NCBI GenBank assembly: GCA_030426145.1
Contig: JAUHZF010000023.1
Coordinates: forward strand, 1 to 48,838
Reading direction: 5' to 3'
Source: Polyangia bacterium
GTDB taxonomy: Bacteria; Myxococcota_A; Polyangia; Polyangiales; Polyangiaceae
DNA length: 48,838 bases
Numbering within the stretch: position 1 is the stretch's first letter; each line of letters opens with the position of its first letter. The position numbers and the translations under genes were made by a program. Under the pieces are notes generated by a model that saw only the letters and a list, made by a program, of their open reading frames with translations, searched no databases and was not told the DNA's origin. Shown in pieces: positions 1 through 8,913 of the stretch.

Positions 1-1
1 C

Positions 2-2356
2 CCCGCCCTTTGGACCCTGCAGGTTGAGCTGCCCCCTCGCGACTACTGCACGCAATACGAAGAGACGGACGAGGCCTTCGTGCTTCGCCTGCTCGCCGAG
101 GCGGGCATCCTCTTCTACTTCTTGCAGCCCCCGGTTCCCCCCGAAGTGGTGTCTACCGTAATGAACATCACCCACGGTGTGGTGGACCAACTGCTGGATA
201 CCTCTGGTGTCCCGGTGCCGGCCGTCGATGGCGAGGTCATCGTGTTCGCCGACGCAGCCGCCTACCCCGCCTTGGGTACGATCCCCACGGGTCTGCAGAC
301 ACTGGTGCAAGCGGGCATTCAATCGATCGACCGCATGACGGGTGGCGTGTTGGGTGAGGTGCGCCAGGGGCTCGATCGAGCGCAACCGGTGATCGACGCC
401 CTAGGGGGCCCCGACTTGTCAGAGCTCACGCGTGCGGGCGGGAGTCAGTACCTGCACTATCGCCCCGACGGCGAGGCACTGTCCCAGCCTGACCGCGACA
501 GTGTGGCCTCCTTCACGCTCCGCGATGCGGTGCGCTTCGACCACGCCAACTACCGCATCTACGATCCACGGCGACCGCTCGCCGAGCTGTCGACCACCCA
601 TCCCCGGCCCACGACGGAATCCCTTCCTTCCGAGGCACAAGCCGCGCTGGGCGTGCTGGGCGAGGTCGCCAACGCCGTCGTTCCCACCGTGGGGCGCGTG
701 TTGGGGGAAGCGCTCGGCGAACACGAACGCGAGCACTACGAGCATCACGACCCGTTCCTGTGGCCGAATTGGGACTACGCACGTACGGAGCCCAAGCGCA
801 TGCTGGAGAGTGACCGCCGCGACCGCCGCATCGCCGACGGAACCAGTCCCTGCCCCACGCTCACCTGCGGGGCGCGGTTTACCCTCGACGCCCATCCCGT
901 GGAATGGGTGAACGGTGAGTATGTCGTGGTGGAGGTCGAGCACATCGGCAACAACCACCGCGGACCCATGATCAGCGAGCACGACCGTGTGTACGAGAAC
1001 CGCTTCAAATGCGTCCCTTCGCTCGTGCCCTTCTTGCCGAAGCGCCCGCCGCGCCGCACGGTTCAGACCTGCCTCACCGCCACCGTGATCGGTACCAGCG
1101 ACGAGAGCGACATTCACAGCCAGCGCATGGGCGAGATTCAGGTCCGCTTTCATTGGGATCGCGAGCAGCGGGGCACGTGTTGGGTGCGCACCATGCAGGC
1201 GTGGTCCGGCGTGGGCTGGGGCGCCCAGTTCATGCCCCGGGTGGGCATGGAGGTGGTCGTGGGTTTCGACGGTGGTGACCCCGACAAGCCGATCGTGATG
1301 GGCTGCGTCTACAACGCGACCCACCCCACCCCATTCTCGCTTCCCGACGAACAGACGAAGAGCGGTATCCGCACGCAGAGCACCCCGGGCGACGGCGGTC
1401 ACAACGAGCTGTCGTTCGAAGATCGCCGGGGGAGCGAGCGGGTCTATGTGCGCGCCGAGCGAGACCTCGCGATCGACGTCGTGCACGATCGCACCCTCCA
1501 CGTGCAGCATGACGATTCGACCACGGTGCACAACGACCAGCGCGTCGAGGTCGTGCAAGCCCAACATGTGCGCGTACGCGGGGGGCAACACATTCACGCC
1601 TCACCCCTGCGGCGGGTGGAGGTCGACGGCACCCACGAAGTCGTCACCCGCGGCGACCTGGTGGAAAGCGTACGCGGACGAGCGCAGTCCCACGTCGAAG
1701 GGGGGGCGGAGCGCTCCGTCGGTGGTGGATCGCGCGAGCGCATTCGCGGTGACGTGCTGCGACAGGTTCGCGGCAATGCGGTCGAGCTGGTCGGGAGCCA
1801 CGAAGCACCGAAATCACGCGCGGTGCGGGTCGAGGGCCGAAGCGAGCTCAGCGCTGCTGGCCCCAACGAGGTCGCCTCCGACGAAGAGCTGGTGTTGCGG
1901 GTGGGCTCGAGCTTCGTGCGCATCACCGAGGAGCAGATCGAAGTGCACGCGCCAAAGCTCGTGCTGCGGGCTGAAGATGCGAGCGCCGTGCTCGAAGGGG
2001 GCGACATCACGCTGCTCGCAAGTGGCAAGCTCGCTGGCGTCGCCGACAGCGTGATCCTCAAGAGCAATGGAGCATCGATGGGGCTCAGCTCCGAAGCGAG
2101 CTTGGCGGGCTCCAGGGTCCTCCTCAACTCCCCGGAGAACGCCTCCGACAGCGTCGAAGCCGAGACCCCGGAGCCGACCGTCATCGAAATGGCCGACCAG
2201 GATGGCAACCCCATGGCCTACGAGCGCTACCAGATCACCCTCGATGATGGTGGCACGGTGAGCGGTACCCTCGACGCCGATGGGCGCGCGGAGATCGTCT
2301 TGCCGAGTGGGGGGCAGATCGCCTTTCCCGACTTGCCTGAGGTGGAGCCGCAGTGA
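2..2356 (+). CDS. vgrG: VgrG type VI secretion spike protein (5' end outside window)
   Basis: Spike protein of a contractile injection system (T6SS VgrG), expected to sit on the Hcp tube and carry effectors. The reading frame is open from the first complete codon, so the 784 visible residues lack the first part of the gp27-like base. A GTG at 80 is internal: residues before it (CTQYEETDEAF) are the conserved VgrG segment leading into LRLLAEAGI. The gp5-like OB fold lies near residues 359-438 (QRMGEIQVRFHWD, GGDPDKPIVMGCVYN), followed by the repetitive beta-helix needle and a C-terminal extension with a possible transthyretin-like end. Two alanine/leucine-rich insertions (about residues 100-145 and 200-245) interrupt the base domain. 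The stop overlaps the next start (GTGA), so the downstream genes are probably its cargo. No PAAR gene is visible. Confidence 0.93.
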   Translation, partial: PALWTLQVELPPRDYCTQYEETDEAFVLRLLAEAGILFYFLQPPVPPEVVSTVMNITHGVVDQLLDTSGVPVPAVDGEVIVFADAAAYPALGTIPTGLQTLVQAGIQSIDRMTGGVLGEVRQGLDRAQPVIDALGGPDLSELTRAGGSQYLHYRPDGEALSQPDRDSVASFTLRDAVRFDHANYRIYDPRRPLAELSTTHPRPTTESLPSEAQAALGVLGEVANAVVPTVGRVLGEALGEHEREHYEHHDPFLWPNWDYARTEPKRMLESDRRDRRIADGTSPCPTLTCGARFTLDAHPVEWVNGEYVVVEVEHIGNNHRGPMISEHDRVYENRFKCVPSLVPFLPKRPPRRTVQTCLTATVIGTSDESDIHSQRMGEIQVRFHWDREQRGTCWVRTMQAWSGVGWGAQFMPRVGMEVVVGFDGGDPDKPIVMGCVYNATHPTPFSLPDEQTKSGIRTQSTPGDGGHNELSFEDRRGSERVYVRAERDLAIDVVHDRTLHVQHDDSTTVHNDQRVEVVQAQHVRVRGGQHIHASPLRRVEVDGTHEVVTRGDLVESVRGRAQSHVEGGAERSVGGGSRERIRGDVLRQVRGNAVELVGSHEAPKSRAVRVEGRSELSAAGPNEVASDEELVLRVGSSFVRITEEQIEVHAPKLVLRAEDASAVLEGGDITLLASGKLAGVADSVILKSNGASMGLSSEASLAGSRVLLNSPENASDSVEAETPEPTVIEMADQDGNPMAYERYQITLDDGGTVSGTLDADGRAEIVLPSGGQIAFPDLPEVEPQ

Positions 2357-3033
2357 GCTCGCGGGAGCACATCGTCCGGCAGGGGGAATGCGCAGCGAGC
2401 CTGGCCGCGACCTGCGGCACCACGGTGGACGCGCTCTGGAACGACGCCGCCAACCGCTCCCTGCGTGAGCGGCGGCACAGCCCGCACATGCTGGCGCCCG
2501 GAGACGTGATTCATCTGCCCGACGGCGAGCGGTCCGGAGAGAATGTGGCCTCGGCTTCGAGCCATGACTTCTCGACCCACGTCGAGCACGTCGACTTGCT
2601 CATCCGGTGGTTGTGCCCGACCTATCCCGAGCACGACATCGGGGATGATGACGGCCATGAGCCGGAGGTCGAGGCATCGGAGCCCGAGCCACTCGCCAAC
2701 GTTCCCTACCGTCTCGAGGTGGGCGGGCGCATCATCGACGGGCGAACCGACGGCGACGGCGTACTCGAGGAGCGAGTACCCGCACGCGCGATGAGCGCGC
2801 GACTCGTGTTCGACCCTGACACCGACGACGAGCGGGAGGTCTCGCTGTTGCTCGGTCACCTCGATCCCGCCGACGAATTGAGCGGGGCACGGCAACGCAT
2901 CGCGAACCTCGGCTGGCCCGACGGCGACGACGAGGAGGCCGTGAAGGCGTTTCAAGCTCACCACGACCTGGAGCCTTCGGGCCGGCTGGACCAAGCCACC
3001 CGGGACGAGATCGAGGAGCAGAGCGGATGCTGA
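2353..3033 (+). CDS. LysM-like / peptidoglycan-binding protein, VgrG-linked (copy 1)
   Basis: A 226-residue protein whose GTG start overlaps the vgrG stop by 4 bp, implying translational coupling. Residues 5-57 form a LysM-like module (IVRQGECAASLAA, then LAPGDVIHLPD). Residues about 110-165 form a small beta domain of the type found near VgrG genes (YRLEVGGRIIDGRTDGDGVL). Residues about 170-225 look like a PG_binding_1 domain (RIANLGW, VKAFQAHHDL, GRLDQATRDEIE). There is no signal peptide, which fits delivery through VgrG or a cytoplasmic adaptor role rather than Sec export. It is a close paralog of the next gene. Domain calls are from motif recognition; whether it is effector, adaptor or immunity factor cannot be told from sequence. 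Confidence 0.85.
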   Translation: MSSREHIVRQGECAASLAATCGTTVDALWNDAANRSLRERRHSPHMLAPGDVIHLPDGERSGENVASASSHDFSTHVEHVDLLIRWLCPTYPEHDIGDDDGHEPEVEASEPEPLANVPYRLEVGGRIIDGRTDGDGVLEERVPARAMSARLVFDPDTDDEREVSLLLGHLDPADELSGARQRIANLGWPDGDDEEAVKAFQAHHDLEPSGRLDQATRDEIEEQSGC

Positions 3034-3061
3034 TGATGCGAGCATCGGCGGAGAAGGAACG

Positions 3062-3778
3062 ATGGCACGGCACACCGTGAGAGCCGGAGACTGCGTGGCA
3101 AGCCTCGCCGCCGGCTGCGGGAGCACCGTCGACGCGGTGTGGAACGACCCCGACAATGCCGGTCTTCGCGAGCGGCGGGAGAGCCCCTACATGCTCGCCC
3201 CGGGGGACGTCGTGCACCTTCCCGATGCGCCGTCCGATGACGGAGGTGCCACCGTCTCGCGTGGAGGGCGGCATGCGGTCCGCGCGCGGGTCGCCACCGT
3301 GCGTCTGCACCTCAAACTGCTCGACGAGCGCTGGGGTGAGGAGACAGCACAGGGCCGCACAGAGAAGAGCGGAAACCGCGTGACCACGACGATGCCCCCG
3401 CCCGTGGATGCCCCGCCGCAGCATCCGCTCGCCAACGTGGCCTACCGTCTAGAAGTGGGCGGTCGTCGCATCGAGGGCACCACCGATGGCGACGGGGTGC
3501 TCGACGAACGGATCGATGCCCGAGCTACGCGGGCGCAGCTCGTGCTCGAGCCCGACACAGAGCACGAGCGCACGCTTCAGGTGCACATCGGCTACCTGGA
3601 TCCGCCGAGCGAACGGAGCGGCATCGTGCAACGCCTCAGCAACCTCGGTTTCCCCAGCGCCAACGAGGCCCAGCTCGAGAACATGGTGGCAGCGTTTCAG
3701 AAGAGCCGTGGCCTCACCGTGACCGGCGAGATCGACGACGCCACGCGCCAACGCATCGAAGAGGACAGCGGAGGCTGA
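3062..3778 (+). CDS. LysM-like / peptidoglycan-binding protein, VgrG-linked (copy 2)
   Basis: A 238-residue tandem paralog of the preceding gene with the same three-part order: LysM-like N-terminus (residues 4-56, ending LAPGDVVHLPD), central beta domain (YRLEVGGRRIEGTTDGDGVL, about 122-175) and C-terminal PG_binding_1-like helices (LSNLGF, VAAFQKSRGL, GEIDDATRQRIEED). The start is an ATG with a good ribosome site (GGAGAAGGAA). The segment between domains (about 60-120) differs most from copy 1. There is no signal peptide. The order vgrG, LysM, LysM, metalloprotease, with gaps of 28 bp or less, suggests one transcript. Two divergent copies may serve different cargo or bind different envelope layers; that is inference. 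Confidence 0.85.
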   Translation: MARHTVRAGDCVASLAAGCGSTVDAVWNDPDNAGLRERRESPYMLAPGDVVHLPDAPSDDGGATVSRGGRHAVRARVATVRLHLKLLDERWGEETAQGRTEKSGNRVTTTMPPPVDAPPQHPLANVAYRLEVGGRRIEGTTDGDGVLDERIDARATRAQLVLEPDTEHERTLQVHIGYLDPPSERSGIVQRLSNLGFPSANEAQLENMVAAFQKSRGLTVTGEIDDATRQRIEEDSGG

Positions 3779-3799
3779 CTCCGGAAGGCGGCTTCAACC

Positions 3800-5446
3800 G
3801 TGCGGTTCACCCTCTCCATCACACAATGTGCCTTCATCTGGCCACGCGCCTCGGCCGACCGCTATCGCGTCAAGGTCCACGTGGCGTACCAGGGCAGCGA
3901 TCACAATCTGGGCACGGGCCATCAGCAGTTCGCGCCCGTTGACGCGAGTCCCATCGCCACCACCGGAAGCGCATGGCGGCACGTGGTCGACATCGATCGT
4001 CGACGAAGCGACCCCATCATCGAGGTACGCGCAGAGCTCTGGAAGTGGGGGAGCGCGGTGCAGCTCGAGGAGGTCGTGCACCGTTGGTCCAGCGAGATGT
4101 TCTACGACACGCTCGACATCACCGGTGACAAGCTGCGCGTACGCCTTCGTTGCGACGCAGCCGGTCCCCCGCCGCCGATGGTCATCTACGTGCGTCGCTC
4201 GGGCGAGACTTCCGGCACACCCCCGCAGATCATCGCTGGACCCCGCGTGAATACGTTCGTGCATCTCGACCCAGTGATGCCGTGGGCAGCACGCGAGCGC
4301 GTCGTGTACCCCGCGTGGACGCAGGCGCCGGGGAGTGCACGCCATTCGCATCCGATGGAGACGCCGCCCTGCTCGCTCAATCCCTCCGTCGTACCGGCGT
4401 GGACGGAACCGGGAGCCCCCCCGGAGGCATGGCTCAATCGCTGGAAGGCGCGTGTCCACCTCACGCGGGTCTATGCGAGAGGCGCGCTGGCCCCGTCCGA
4501 GCTCAACTGGTCACACGAGACCATCAGCGGGACGCCGAATCTCACCCTGTTGGACCCGCATGTGGGCTACTCCGCCGAGGCCTACGCGCGCGGCGAAGGC
4601 GAAGGTCGAATCACAGTCTCACGCGGCAACGGCCCCCCGCTCGCACGCCTCCGCGTCCTCGCGCGGAGGCCTGTCACCCTCGCGACGCAGGTCATGGTCG
4701 TCATGCCTCGCGAACCCGCAACCTCGGTCGCTGAAACGGCCACCATGCGTGGTGTCACCGAACGCGTCTTCAACGAGGCGCTGGGGGTGGCGAATCAGTT
4801 CCTGCGACAGGTAGCGGTCCAGCTCGCCCCCCCCACGTTCCGCCGCACGCGTGGTGTCTCCATCGGCGTCAACCTCGGCATCCTCGATGAAGAGGCACGC
4901 TCGATCGGGACCCCGAATACGGTCACCTTCGTGGTGCTTCACTCCGGGATCGAGCCCGACGCCACAGGGCAGCTGGTCCCCTCGACGGCCCTCGGCAAGA
5001 CGAGCGGGGTTCCGCGCACCCGTGCGCCGACCACGAACCCGCCTGAGTGCCCGAACCCCGAGATCGCCTGCTTCTCGAGTCCACGCCGAGGGTTCGTCGA
5101 CGCCGGCACGCCGTCATCGTCGCTCGTTCCTCCCACCGGAGTCCCACCCGACGAGCCAGCCGAATCGCAAACGCTGGCCGTACTGTGGGGCGAGGAGAAC
5201 GCCAATCCCGTGATCTATCTGTTTCAGGTCGTGCAGGGGCTCAACGGAACGACCACCGGCGTCACCGGGGACACCATCGCTCATGAGATGGGGCATGTGT
5301 TCAACCTCGCGCATCGCGGCGAGGACGGCTTCCCCTTCTTGGGCACCCAGAATCTCATGATGCCGTCCGCGCGGTCGCGGGACGCCAACGATCTCGACAT
5401 CGCCCAGGCCAAGGTGATCTGGCACAGCCCCCTCCTTCGGCGCTGA
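3800..5446 (+). CDS. Putative metzincin metalloprotease, VgrG cassette cargo
   Basis: A 548-residue protein beginning at a GTG 21 bp after the LysM copy 2 stop, with GGAAGG about 12 nt upstream. Near residues 495-505 it has HEMGHVFNLAH, which fits the metzincin zinc motif HExxHxxGxxH except that Asn replaces the usual Gly. About 15 residues later NLMMPS is a candidate Met-turn. The first about 300 residues resemble no family I recognise; they are beta-rich and Pro-rich. There is no signal peptide, so secretion would need the VgrG apparatus. Position as the last gene of the VgrG cassette makes a proteolytic effector the best guess. No obvious immunity gene follows; the next gene is a GST-like protein. 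Protease class is well supported, effector role is inferred. Confidence 0.75.
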   Translation: MRFTLSITQCAFIWPRASADRYRVKVHVAYQGSDHNLGTGHQQFAPVDASPIATTGSAWRHVVDIDRRRSDPIIEVRAELWKWGSAVQLEEVVHRWSSEMFYDTLDITGDKLRVRLRCDAAGPPPPMVIYVRRSGETSGTPPQIIAGPRVNTFVHLDPVMPWAARERVVYPAWTQAPGSARHSHPMETPPCSLNPSVVPAWTEPGAPPEAWLNRWKARVHLTRVYARGALAPSELNWSHETISGTPNLTLLDPHVGYSAEAYARGEGEGRITVSRGNGPPLARLRVLARRPVTLATQVMVVMPREPATSVAETATMRGVTERVFNEALGVANQFLRQVAVQLAPPTFRRTRGVSIGVNLGILDEEARSIGTPNTVTFVVLHSGIEPDATGQLVPSTALGKTSGVPRTRAPTTNPPECPNPEIACFSSPRRGFVDAGTPSSSLVPPTGVPPDEPAESQTLAVLWGEENANPVIYLFQVVQGLNGTTTGVTGDTIAHEMGHVFNLAHRGEDGFPFLGTQNLMMPSARSRDANDLDIAQAKVIWHSPLLRR

Positions 5447-5552
5447 GCTCGAGTCGCCGTTCGCGACGGAGAGGCCAGAGTGCTCGACGACCGAGGCGCA
5501 AAAAAGATCGAGCGCGATGTCGAGACCGGCGGAGCTCGCGCGTCGGACTTTC

Positions 5553-6299
5553 ATGACCTACATCCTGCACAGCTCCCCCGCGGCTTTCGGGGTCCGCAAC
5601 GCTAGCCCGTTCTCGCTCAAGGCCGAGTCGCTGCTCCGCCTCGCCGGCGTCGACTATCAACGCGTCGACGCCCAACCCGTCAAAGGGCCACGTCAGAAGC
5701 TGCCGTGGCTGGTGACCCCCGACGGCGAGACCATCAGTGATTCACGCAACATCCTGCTGCATCTTCAGCGCGCCGAGGGGCTCGACCTGCCGCTGGCTGC
5801 GCACGATGTGGCCGTCCGCCGCGTGGCCGAGGAGCACCTCTACTTCGCGGCTGGATACTTCCGGTGGACGCACCACCCCGACGCCGTGAAGCGCGCCTTC
5901 TTGGGCGCCGTGCCGGCGCCGCTGCGCGGGCTCGTCTTCGGGATGGTGCGCCGGAGCGTGCTGAAACAGTTCCACGCGCAGGGCATCGGCCGCCGCCCCG
6001 AGTCGGAGATCCTGGAGCTCGCGGCCGAAGACCTGTCGGCGCTCGATGGCCTGCTCGGCGAAGGCCCCTACTACGGCGGAGAGGAGCTCACGGTGGCCGA
6101 CGTGGTGGTGCACGCCATCTGCTCCCAGCTCGACGGTGACCTCGTCGATCCCCTCACGGAGCTCTACCGCACCTTCCCGGGGCTCGTCGCCCATCAGGCG
6201 CGCGTAGAGCGAAGGGCGTACCCTCTGGCGATGGACCGAGCGGTTCAGGGGTCGTCCGCGGGGCGTGATTCCGCGACCCCGCAGCTCGCTGCGATGTAG
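5553..6299 (+). CDS. Glutathione S-transferase family protein
   Basis: A 248-residue GST-fold protein. Residues 1-75 read as a thioredoxin-like GST N-domain (YILHSSPAAFGVRNASPFSLK, then LPWLVTPDG and the cis-Pro/SDSRNILLHL segment), and the rest as an all-helical C-domain ending with GGEELTVADVVVHAI. The style is closest to the metaxin/Fax-like GST group rather than classical detoxifying GSTs, so the substrate is unknown. An in-frame ATG at 5517 would add 12 residues (MSRPAELARRTF); the inner ATG fits the domain start better, but neither start has a strong ribosome site. It stands alone between the VgrG cassette and topB. Confidence 0.82.
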   Translation: MTYILHSSPAAFGVRNASPFSLKAESLLRLAGVDYQRVDAQPVKGPRQKLPWLVTPDGETISDSRNILLHLQRAEGLDLPLAAHDVAVRRVAEEHLYFAAGYFRWTHHPDAVKRAFLGAVPAPLRGLVFGMVRRSVLKQFHAQGIGRRPESEILELAAEDLSALDGLLGEGPYYGGEELTVADVVVHAICSQLDGDLVDPLTELYRTFPGLVAHQARVERRAYPLAMDRAVQGSSAGRDSATPQLAAM

Positions 6300-6369
6300 C
6301 GGGCTGTCTCGGGTGGTGCGCCTCGTCGGTCGACTTGGCGGCGGTGAGCGCTGGGCTTACATCTCCTCC

Positions 6370-8802
6370 ATGCGGCTCGTCGTAGCTGAGAAGCCCTCGG
6401 TCGCGCGCGACCTGGCCCGCGTCCTGGGCGCGCGGACCAAGGAGAAGGGCGCCATTCGTGGGGAGGACTGGGTCATCACCTGGTGCATCGGGCACCTGGT
6501 GGAGCTGGAGGAGCCCGAAGCCTACGACGCCAAGTGGAAGCGGTGGTCGCTGGGCTCGTTGCCGATGATTCCCGAACGCTTTCGGCTGCGGCCCGCGAAG
6601 AAGACGACGGAGCAGTGGCGCATCGTGCGCGACCTGCTCCGGCGTCGCGACTTCGATGCCGTGGTCAACGCGTGTGATGCTGGGCGCGAAGGCGAGCTCA
6701 TCTTTCGCTACGCGCACGAGCAGGCGAAGAGTCGGCTCCCCATCCAACGGCTCTGGATCTCGTCGCTCACACCAGAGGCCATTCGGGCTGGATTTCGCAA
6801 CCTCGCGCCGGGGCGTGCCTACGAAGGGCTTGCCGCTGCCGCACGGTGCCGCTCCCAGGCCGATTGGCTGGTGGGCCTCAACGCCACCCGCGCCATGACC
6901 TTGGTCAATGACGGTGGCGTCTATTCCATCGGGCGGGTGCAGACGCCGACGCTCGCGCTCCTGGTGGCGCGTGAGCAAGCGATCAGGACCTTCGTGCCCC
7001 AGCGCTTCTGGGAGCTGTCGGCGAAGGCCGATGCGGGCTTCATCGCGAAATGGCGCGCCCCCGACGGCGCGAGTCGGCTCGAGCGCCAGGAGCTCGTCGT
7101 CGCCCTCGAGACCCGCGTCAAGGCGGCGCTCCCCCTCGTGGTGACGCATGTCGACGAGAAGCAGCTTCGCGAGCGTCCGCCGCAGCTCTTCGATCTCACC
7201 GCGCTCCAGCGCGCGGCCAACACGCGGCTCGGCTACTCCGCCAAACGCACCCTGCAAGGGCTTCAGACCCTCTACGAGAAACACAAGGCCATCACCTACC
7301 CACGTACGTCCTCGCGGTACCTCACGTCGGACCAGCGCGCGACGCTGCCGGGTCTGGTGAAGGCCTTTGCCGACCATCCCATCCATGGTCCCCACGCCCG
7401 CCGCCTCGCGGGCAAACCCCTGCCTTCGACGCGGCGAATCGTCGACGACAGCAAGGTCACCGACCACCACGCCATCATCCCCACCGGCAGAATTCCCAAG
7501 CTCTCGGGAGACGAGGCCAAGCTCTTCGAGCTCGTGGTGCGCCGCTTCCTCGCTGCCTTTCATCCCGACGCGGAGCTTCGGTCGACCGAGGTCGTGCTTG
7601 CGACCGGCCCATCACAGAAGAGGCCGAAACGTTGGAAGGAGACGATTCTCGAGAAGCTGCCCCCTCCGCCCGATCACTTCATCGCGCGGGGGACCGTGAC
7701 CGTGGTCCCCGGATGGCATGCCGTCGAGCCACCGCGGTCTCGCTCGGAACAAGCTTTGCCCCCGCTGAAGGTAGGCGAACCAGTGGCCACGACCTTGTCC
7801 GCGCAAGAGGGAACCACCAAGCCTCCGCCTCGCTACAGCGATGCGTCGTTGCTGGCCGCGATGGAGACGGCGGGCAAAAGGGTGGAGGATGAGGCCCTGC
7901 GCGAAGCGATGAAGGCCTGTGGTCTGGGCACACCGGCCACGCGGGCCGCGATCATCGAGACCCTCATTCGGCGCGACTACGTTGCGCGCGACAAGAAGGC
8001 GCTCGTGGCCCAAGACAAGGGGGTGGCCCTCATCGAGGCGCTCACCGACCCGACGTTGCGCTCGGCGGAGCTGACGGGCGCCTGGGAGGCTCGCCTGCAA
8101 GCCATCGCCGACGACGAACAGTCCGCCGAGGCCTTCATGGCCGATGTGCGAGAGCTCGTCGCCCAGACCGTCGCTACCCTCACCGCGAAACCCATGGCTC
8201 CCGCTGCGGACCGCGAGCCCATGGGTACGTGCCCACGCTGCCAGGGCGACGTGGTGGAGCGGCGCTCGGGCTTCGACTGTCTGGCTTGCCACTTCAGTGT
8301 CCCGCGTCGCCTCGCGGGCCGCGAGCTGTCGGCGACGGAGGTGCGTGACCTGCTTCGTCGCGGCCAGACCGGCGTGCTCAGCGGGTTTCGTTCGAAGAAG
8401 AAGAAGCGGTTTCGCGCCGCGCTCCGCATCGAGGACGGAGAGGTGCGTTTCGCCTTCCCCGAGAGGCGGCGGGGAAAGAGCGGGGCGGCTCCGGCGCGGA
8501 CCCCCAGGGCCGCCCCGAAGATCGCCCCGAAGACAGGCACGGCGGCCGACCTCGCCGACTTGTTGTGCCCTGTGTGCCAGCGAACCGGCATGGTGGCTGG
8601 CCGGCGCGCGTGGGGCTGTTCTCACTGGCGTGAAGGGTGCACGTTCACCGTGCCCTTCGTCATCGACGAGAAGAAGCTCACGGTGACGGAGCTTCGCGAC
8701 CTGCTCATCAAGGGCAAGACCCGCAAGACGAAGTTCGCCTCGGGCAAGGGCCGGCTGCACCTCGTCGAAGCTCAACCCCAGCTGGTTCACGATCCCGACT
8801 GA
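6370..8802 (+). CDS. topB: DNA topoisomerase III (type IA)
   Basis: Type IA topoisomerase of 810 residues that relaxes and decatenates DNA by single-strand passage. The Toprim domain starts at once (LVVAEKPSVA, Glu7) and carries DAGREGELIFR at 103-113. The catalytic tyrosine is Tyr310 in ITYPRTSSRYL. The C-terminus has two Cys-rich repeats: CPRC...CLAC near 620-640 and CPVC...CSHWREGC near 732-756, each followed by a Topo_C_Rpt-like segment (TEVRDLL, TELRDLL). The frame is open to 6265, but the conserved N-terminus begins at the ATG at 6370. Length fits TopB with added zinc modules. Confidence 0.96.
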   Translation: MRLVVAEKPSVARDLARVLGARTKEKGAIRGEDWVITWCIGHLVELEEPEAYDAKWKRWSLGSLPMIPERFRLRPAKKTTEQWRIVRDLLRRRDFDAVVNACDAGREGELIFRYAHEQAKSRLPIQRLWISSLTPEAIRAGFRNLAPGRAYEGLAAAARCRSQADWLVGLNATRAMTLVNDGGVYSIGRVQTPTLALLVAREQAIRTFVPQRFWELSAKADAGFIAKWRAPDGASRLERQELVVALETRVKAALPLVVTHVDEKQLRERPPQLFDLTALQRAANTRLGYSAKRTLQGLQTLYEKHKAITYPRTSSRYLTSDQRATLPGLVKAFADHPIHGPHARRLAGKPLPSTRRIVDDSKVTDHHAIIPTGRIPKLSGDEAKLFELVVRRFLAAFHPDAELRSTEVVLATGPSQKRPKRWKETILEKLPPPPDHFIARGTVTVVPGWHAVEPPRSRSEQALPPLKVGEPVATTLSAQEGTTKPPPRYSDASLLAAMETAGKRVEDEALREAMKACGLGTPATRAAIIETLIRRDYVARDKKALVAQDKGVALIEALTDPTLRSAELTGAWEARLQAIADDEQSAEAFMADVRELVAQTVATLTAKPMAPAADREPMGTCPRCQGDVVERRSGFDCLACHFSVPRRLAGRELSATEVRDLLRRGQTGVLSGFRSKKKKRFRAALRIEDGEVRFAFPERRRGKSGAAPARTPRAAPKIAPKTGTAADLADLLCPVCQRTGMVAGRRAWGCSHWREGCTFTVPFVIDEKKLTVTELRDLLIKGKTRKTKFASGKGRLHLVEAQPQLVHDPD

Positions 8803-8913
8803 AGTCGCAGTCAGAACCCGCCCATCCGCCCGCGAGCGTGTAAGGTGCTGCCGCGCGGGGCGTTTCTCGTCGCGCGTCATCGCGCTCCACCCCGGATTCA
8901 TCGGAGGTTCCCC

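Noticed and set aside
419..1597. Long antisense frame opposite vgrG
   Set aside because: Composition follows from third-position GC bias of the real gene; no conserved motif or ribosome site. The same applies to the long antisense frames opposite topB (6154-7563, 7612-8901), the aminotransferase (31197-32309), the TPR kinase (34850-37141), the FHA regulator (45696-47033) and the RND pump (47114-48202).
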